From contig WPIO01000007.1 of the NCBI GenBank assembly GCA_009760855.2, forward strand, positions 3,600,001-3,664,000: 64,000 nt of DNA. Direction: 5' to 3'. Made by a program: the position numbers and the translations under genes. Under the pieces are notes generated by a model. The model was not told the DNA's origin. It saw only the letters and a list, made by a program, of their open reading frames with translations, and ran no database searches. Numbering within the stretch: position 1 is the stretch's first letter; each line of letters begins with the position of its first letter. Positions 57,945 to 64,000 of the stretch are shown in pieces. The DNA is from Cristatella mucedo. Taxonomy: Eukaryota; Bryozoa; Phylactolaemata; Cristatellidae.

Positions 57945-59535
57945 AATAAAAAATGTTTGCATAGCACCCTAAGAGAACTAAATCACTTTCTAGGCACTTT
58001 GCGTATGCTATTTGGGAAGCACGTGAATTGCTTAGTGATAACACGCAAAGTGTCAGAGTACTTATACGCATAAAGAACAATTGAAAAAGACAATAAATTC
58101 TGTAAGGAATGTGTGAGTTTTCAGCTTCAACCTTGATGTCGTTAAGTTAGGATGTGTCGCGATGTCATTAGGGAGTGAGTTTCAGGCTGTGGGAACATAT
58201 GAAGTTATGGCGCGGTCCCGAAAGGATGGTTAAAGGCACATATAAACGACTTGAGTCAAGAGAGCTGGAGGTACGATGCTTGATTACGTACACTCCGGGT
58301 AGGTATTCCAGAGCAAGAAATGTAGAGACCTAAAAGTGAGGGAGAGAACTTAAAGTCAATATCCTACTTGATAAGGATCAGGGTAAGGTAGGTGAGACGT
58401 TGTGCTATATGGGAGTCGCCATGCCACGTTCACGACAAACTACGACAGCTGCTAGTGTTGCACCAACTGTAAGCTTCTTTATGCACAGGCAGGAAAACCT
58501 GCGAGTAGTGAATTATAAAAGTTAGAACCAGATACCACGAATGCATAGACCAGCTTAATACGGTATCCTTGTCTAAGAAGGCCCGAATTATTTTAAAGAT
58601 AGGCAGACTTGACAGTGAAGCTGATATAGTTAACTAGTAAATCAATTTTAAAAGGACAAACAGATTGCGTTCAGAAGATATAGGAGGTAGACAGGCAGCA
58701 CCCATTTTGACGGACAGGTTTTCCTATTTCTGAGTAATCCTCTGTTTGCCCATAACTGATAAGTTGGCTTTATCGTCATTATATTTGAGAAAGCTTGATG
58801 CCGTCCTTAAAGTGTTCATTTCAGCAATATATGCTGTAAGAGAGTTGGGGGAGTTCGACGTGTTGAAAGGCAGGGATCCATCAAAGATGAGATACCATGT
58901 GTGTGTTTCATTTGCATAAAGATGAAAGCCTCGATGTCGTTAGGCGATTGCATCTGTAAGAGGAAAAATATAGATAGTGAAAAGAAATGGACCGGGGGTC
59001 AATCATACTCTAAAGGCTCCCGGATGACATTTGCCCTTTGATATCAATACTCTGAATTATTCGACTGAGATATGACCTAGACAATTGCAGTTCAGAGAAG
59101 GTCGTTGTGGACATGTAGTTCTTTTAGGATGCGATCCAAATGTCTCAGTATCATCCTTATTATAAAACTGCTATATTCTGAGGAGTGATTTGCTCTAAAC
59201 CCTAATTGGAACTTACTGTCAAGGCTTAAGTTTTGTTATAAGATCTGGTCTGCCCATCACATTGCAGTGTCTGATAGGAATGGCATTAGGGGGAGTAGGC
59301 AGAAGTTGCCAAATTTTTCCTGGTTTATTGTTGCCTTCTTAATGAATGGCCTAACAACAGCCTTTTTGAATAATCAGGGGCAAGACCGGAGGCTGAGGAC
59401 ATAGCTATTACGCTAATTATGCAGGAAATCTATGCACTCAGAAATAGAACATTAGGCAAGAGGTCATGAGGTCTAGGAGTCTTCTTAGACTAGGAGATGA
59501 GCTTCAAGATGAGGACACTAGTGGCAGGCTAGAAA
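57945..59535 (-). mobile_element. LINE-B relic (RT core to 3' tail)
   Basis: Hairpin tail at 57958–58010, then C-terminal ORF remnants. A degraded motif B to D region lies at 58700–59010 (GGCGATTGCATC… for DAIA, followed on the minus strand by a FHLY-like motif C and FLKYND). The early RT block at 59260–59530 aligns with 6130–6400 (AGCCTTTTTGAA; CTAATTATGCAGG). Many stops. Confidence 0.7.
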
Positions 59536-59589
59536 GTATATTTTGAAGTCTGGTGGGATGCTACCCTGTAAAGGACTCGGTGATCACGC

Positions 59590-59755
59590 CGAGGTGGTTT
59601 GGCCCAGTGGTTTAAGTGCTCGCCTTTACCGACCGATGTCAAGGTGAATGTATTGTATGACCGTGGTGGTGGGCTTGACCTTCTTGGCATACGTGAAGCG
59701 CCTGAATAGAGCTTAAATTCTCTTTGGGCACTAAACACTGGAATTGTATTAATTT
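59590..59755 (+). mobile_element. SINE1 copy, long subtype
   Basis: GCCGAGGTGGTTTGGCCCAG, TTTAAGTGCTCGCCTTTACC, then the extra central segment, a degraded B box, and tail AAGCGCCTGAATAGAGCTTA. Confidence 0.82.
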
Positions 59756-59839
59756 ATTTATCTTGTTGGAAAAGAAACTGGAAAAATGGCCTTCTGACTA
59801 CATGAATCGATAGGTCCTTCGGATGAAAATACGCAGGAG

Positions 59840-60195
59840 AACTACATCTTTACCCGGAGGCTTTATAACAAGCAGCAAGAGAATCAATAGCCAAAGGCTA
59901 ATGACATGCACAGCATCATGTTTAGAAAAACATACATAAGCATACAAGTGTCACGCTTAGGCCAGCAACAATAGCACACAAATTGACACTCAGGCTACCG
60001 ATTAGTAGGACCTCTGTTAGTAGCATGCACTAATCATGCACAGGTATGCACCCAAAGCAGACAGATACAAAAATGATAAGTTCAGAGGGGTGAAGTGAAA
60101 GCGAAACTGAACAGGCGCATCTTTAGCTGGGACTAAATTATATAAAGTCAATGCTGGTGAAGTCGGAAGCAAGTTCCAGACTGTCTTTGGAGCTC
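59840..60195 (-). mobile_element. LINE-B 3'-UTR relic
   Basis: Same block order as 27640–28130: CAGCAAGAGAATCAATAGCC, ATGACATGCACAGCATCATG, CACTAATCATGCACAGG, then a LINE C-terminal remnant. Joined at 60196 to a plus-strand LINE-C 3' end. Confidence 0.6.
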
Positions 60196-60510
60196 ACTTC
60201 CACAAATGTTATGCCACGACATCTTTTCTTCTACTGCTGCCTGTAGCATATGTTGTGTAGCTGCTTATCTTGTCTAGCTGCTTTTCTCGTCCTTAGCTGC
60301 TATTTCCACGCTAATCACTTCCTCGGCTGCTCTGATCACTGCCTCAGCTCTGATTCTCACTTTCTCTTTGTTGCATGAGATGACGTTTGTTGGCTATCGC
60401 ATGCATACCGAAAGCCGCTTAGGCTTTGAGTGAACTATAGAAAACTCTCCTGCGTAACACCCACTTAGTCCTTTTGATTTTGTGGAGTTTCAGACGTAAA
60501 TACATTACAT
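60196..60510 (+). mobile_element. LINE-C 3' end
   Basis: Encodes LWSSLPQMLCHDIFSSTAA (family pattern LWNSLPQ-LRNDIFSP), then the 3' UTR with GGCTATCGCATGCATACCGA and AACTCTCCTGCGTAACACCC, ending ACGTAAATACATTACATCA. Confidence 0.75.
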
Positions 60511-60514
60511 CACG

Positions 60515-61200
60515 AACCGAAATCCAGATATCCCAATATTGTTTTCAGCGATAACATTGGGCCAGAGGGAAAGTGTAGACAGTGAACAGAAAGAAAGAAA
60601 CCCTGGGGTACACCTTACTTTAAGGGCTCCCGTATGACTAACCGCCATATTCATCTACAGTCTGACATCTCTCACTAAGAATGGACCTAAAACTATTTTG
60701 CATTGTGCCAGTGATAGATACCTACGAGTGTTGAGAAGTGCTCTAAAAGGATCTTGTGGTAAATCGTGTGTAGTGCAGTTGAGAGATCTGTGAGCTACCA
60801 AAGAGAGCCTGCTGTGATGAGAACTGTTCAGAAAATCACTTCTACCCCGAAGCAGAGCAATTTCTGGGGCATGATAGCTCCAAATCCCGATTTGAACTTG
60901 TAACTAAGATCTGATGAACAGATGTACTCGTTTACCTACAGAGGGTCACTAAACGCATAAGTGTCTAAGATTATAATGGTAGAACGCAATTCAGGACAAA
61001 ATTTACTTGGGCTCTCAAGATCTTGGGTTGGCTCTTTAAAGATTGACCTGAAAGCAGCTGTCTTAGAGGGGCAGGGACTTCACCGGAAACGAGCTACACA
61101 TTTACGATATTTGTTATATTGGGCATCAGCAGGTTTACGCATCTTATAAGGAAAACTGTTGGGACAGGGTGAAGAAGACTAGTAGTCTTTTTAGCGTGGA
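60515..61200 (-). mobile_element. LINE-B RT-core relic
   Basis: The minus strand near 60800–60590 reads as a degraded DLS-A–DTI-HKILLEH–S (motif A region), followed by a SYLSER-like block and a KYGVPQG-like motif B. The early RT block follows to 61200. No intact frame. Confidence 0.65.
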
Positions 61201-61927
61201 AAAAATGTACCATGAGTTCACTGGAGACAGGCTTTTGAAAAATAATATGCATGCATGCATGCATGTACGTATGTGAGCATTCTTACACGCACGCATAAAT
61301 GCATGCATACATGTATGTGTTTAGGCATTACATGTATGTACTTCTGCCTGCAACGTATAAAACTACAAACGATAAGTGTGCTTAATTCTGGAGAATACAT
61401 TCCTTAATGCCCCTTATTAGCAATTCAAATTTTCACAAAACGGTCACGATAGAGCTTCAAGTCACAGAAATTGCATATTATTTCATCCATATGAAATGCT
61501 GCATGGTTTGAGGCATAAGTATTCGCAAATACTTTCACTTAAGAATTTAGAGCTAGATCGCCAGTAGCCTGGGGCAAAGCCTATGAGGGATTTAGCATTT
61601 CTTAGACGGTTCATCACAATATGTAAAATTGTATATGATAAGTGGTGACTCCATTATTATTATTCCGTCAATCGTATCACTGCACCGCACTGACTGAAGT
61701 AGAGAACTCACACTACAACACACTTGGTGTGCGGACTCCACGTCCGGTCAGAACTAGGTAGTAAACACAGCGCTCGTAACTGTACTAGTCTCAGCTGACG
61801 CGAGCCGAATACTGGTGACGTCTGAACCTTGTAGCACGGCTTGTGACGAAGAGCGCTCATAACTTAACGTATCAAGTCCGTATCCATAATTTGGACTAGT
61901 ATATTTGGCAGCAGCGGACGATTACTG
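61201..61927. other. Unassigned sequence with ATGC repeats
   Basis: (ATGC)n-type motifs at 61246–61335 (TGCATGCATGCATGCATG…). Otherwise nothing recognised. Confidence 0.35.
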
Positions 61928-63886
61928 ATGATCCTTGTGATGATCTAGCCGATCGCTTCTCTCGATTCTTTGTGCAGAAGATAGACAAGATCAGGGAATC
62001 CATCCCTGCGATGATAACATCCCTACTAGAATGCTGATCCCCGATTCCAGACTGCACCTCAATGTCTGCATATAAGCAGGTCACTAGTGACCTAGTCCTG
62101 AATTTCGTATCCCAATCAAAGAAGACAACAAGTCCTCTGGACCCTATTCCCACTGTCCTGCTCCTACGTTGCATTGATCTGCTGCTGCCGTGCATAACCA
62201 ACATCATAATTATGTCATTAGCCCCAGGTCATGTCCCAGAACCTTTCAAAAAAGCTGTAGTCAAGCCACTTCTCAAAAAAGCTACACTAGACCAAGAGAA
62301 CTTTAGCAACTACCGCCCAGTCTCCCTTCTACCATTCCTGTCAAAGACACTGGAACGGGTCGTGGCAGACCAGCTGAACTCGTATATCGAAACCTCACAC
62401 CTTGCTAGTAAGTTCCAGTCTGGCTTTAGAGCTAATCACTCCACAGAGTCAGCATTGCTTAGGGTATACAACGACCTACTTAGGAATGCAGACATGGGTA
62501 GAGTGTCTCTGCTTGTTTTGCTCGATCTTTCGGCAGCTTTTGACACCATCGATCACAAAGTTCTTCTAGAGCGCCTCTCATCTCGCCTGGGCATCACTGG
62601 CCCTGCTCTGCAGTGGTTCAGGTCCTATCTCAGTGGGAGACTCCGGAGTATTGACGTGAATGGACAGAGATCATCTGAAGTACCTCTGAAATATGGAGTA
62701 CCTCAGGGCTCCGTGCTAGGTCCGGTTCTTTTCACGGTTTATACTCCCCCTCTTGCTGATGTGATTGCCAAGCACAATCTAGGCTTTCACTTCTATGCGG
62801 ATGACACTCAGTTGTACCTTTGCTTTGATCCCTCCCAGCCTTCGAGCACCTCAAATTCTCTCAACTCACTTGCTGCATGCATTGATGACATCCGCACATG
62901 GATGGCTAAAACTAAACGATGATAAAACTAACTTACTAGTTATGGGCAAACCCAGTGTTATTCAGAAATTGAAAAGGCTGACGCTCAAAATTGGCTCTGC
63001 CAGCATATCTCAAGTTGAATCAGCTCAAAATCTAGGTGTCATATTCCAAAGCGACCTCTCGTTAGACGATCATATCAGCTCCACAGTCAAATCTGCCTAT
63101 TTTCAGCTTCATAACATTGCTAAAATTCGGGCTTGTTTAGATAAGGATACCACGTCCAAGTTGGTCCATGCATTCGTGACATCTCGTCTCGACTTCTGCA
63201 ACTCACTGCTTACTGGCCTACCAGCATGTGCCATCAGGCGATTGCAGCTGGTGCAAAATTCCGCAGCTAGGCTAGTCTGTCGTGAGCGTCGCAGTTGCCA
63301 CATTACTGCACTTCTCGCCGACCTGCACTGGCTACCAGTCAAGCAACGGATTGACTTCAAGGTTTTGTCGCTCACTTTTATGTCCCTTCATTCTATTGCT
63401 CCAGCCTATCTGTCAGATATACTACCCCATCAGGCCAAGCATCGTACTACCCGCTTTTCGGAATCCAACAGTCTATAAATACCTCATAAAAACCTTAAAT
63501 CCTTTGGAGACCGTGCATTTAGTTCGTATGCTCCCAAAGCCTGGAACTCCCTCCCGACCTGCGTCAGAACATCCCTTGACCTGACCACATTTAAAAAGAA
63601 CTTAAAAACACATTTACTTAGGACAGCCTTTAGTGGGTCCCTGTGATTCGTCCTTCATTTGCTTGTTCGTGCTGAGACTGTGCATGCTGCCACTAACCAC
63701 ATTTGCACGCTGACCCTGTGCATGGCACCCCTATCCATGTTTTTTCATTTTGTTTGTTTATCAAGCATGATTTTACTCACCATTCAATTGCATTTCCCTT
63801 TGCAGAAAATGTAAAGTGCCTAGAGAGAGATTGAGTTATCTGAGGGCGCTTTATCAAGTGCATTATTATTATATTATTATTATTAC
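61928..63886 (+). mobile_element. LINE-A copy (linker to 3' end), inactive
   Basis: 5'-truncated at DDPCDDLADRFSRFFVQKI. The RT reads [38 protein letters not shown] and FHFYADDTQLYL with the catalytic DD intact. An 11-base deletion at about 62906 (after DDIRTWMA) shifts the frame, and the second frame carries on from KLNDDKTNLLVMG to RFSESNSL, where a TAA (63475–63477) ends it. A stop at about 62037 closes the upstream linker. Tail and ATT repeats end at 63886. Confidence 0.92.
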
Positions 63887-64000
63887 AGGCATTTAACGGC
63901 GGCCATGACGTACATCAAAAACTCTGCGGACTTAACCTCAAACCAGCTCCAATGCCAACGCTGAGTCTGGAATCCCAACTGCCACCCTATCTCAGGGACC
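63887..64000. other. Right edge, unassigned
   Basis: The minus strand is open across the whole 114 bp and contains ATGTACGTCATGGCC. Too short to judge as an exon. Confidence 0.3.

Noticed and set aside
63887..64000. Possible first exon of CATIP (ATGTACGTCATGGCC on the minus strand)
   Set aside because: No family similarity, and the frame ends at a TAA at the LINE tail without a donor in the needed phase.

Overview
The window is animal (metazoan) nuclear DNA: long introns with GT–AG (and one GC–AG) junctions, tRNA-derived SINEs, CR1/L2-type LINEs, pogo/Tigger and hAT DNA transposons, CpG-rich islands and very long (AG/CT)n tracts. There is no sign of bacterial, organellar or viral gene organisation. 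The species cannot be fixed from sequence alone. An invertebrate or early-branching chordate seems likely from the repeat families, but this is inference.

One host gene can be read with confidence. Seven exons on the minus strand, between 56159 and 27154, encode a protein that I recognise as CATIP (ciliogenesis-associated TTC17-interacting protein, human C2orf62). The exons join in a consistent reading frame (phases 0,0,0,2,1,0) and give about 335 codons ending in a stop. The first exon or exons were not found and may lie beyond 56160 or outside the window. About 1.0 kb of coding sequence is spread over 29 kb, and nearly all of the rest of that span is introns loaded with retrotransposons. 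One exon (42703–42852) lacks an AG acceptor. One intron starts with GC.

Most of the remainder is mobile DNA. LINE-A (CR1/L2 group, APE endonuclease plus reverse transcriptase) has three long, similar and therefore fairly young copies on the plus strand (29089–30842, 51433–54489, 61928–63886), each broken differently, plus many 3' fragments ending in (ATT)n. Older relatives (LINE-B) and a distinct family (LINE-C) form a further layer. Two tRNA-derived SINE families are present. SINE1 carries the same 3' hairpin tail as LINE-A and is therefore probably mobilised by it. A restriction-like-endonuclease LINE (R2/R4/NeSL type) lies at 11290–13160 next to a (TA)n tract. DNA transposons include a 185-bp hAT element with perfect 8-bp target duplications that resembles SPIN, three Tigger-like elements flanked by TA, and an unassigned 795-bp element with 32-bp inverted termini.

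Layout: 1–5.8 kb, relic LINEs and two CpG-rich stretches; 5.8–8 kb, deleted LINE-A; 8.5–10.35 kb, the strongest CpG island; 10.36–11.3 kb, DNA transposons; 11.3–13.2 kb, RLE LINE; 13–20 kb, simple repeats and SINE/LINE pieces; 20–24.6 kb, minus-strand LINE-B with nested elements; 27–56 kb, the CATIP gene with repeat-filled introns; 56–64 kb, further LINE copies.
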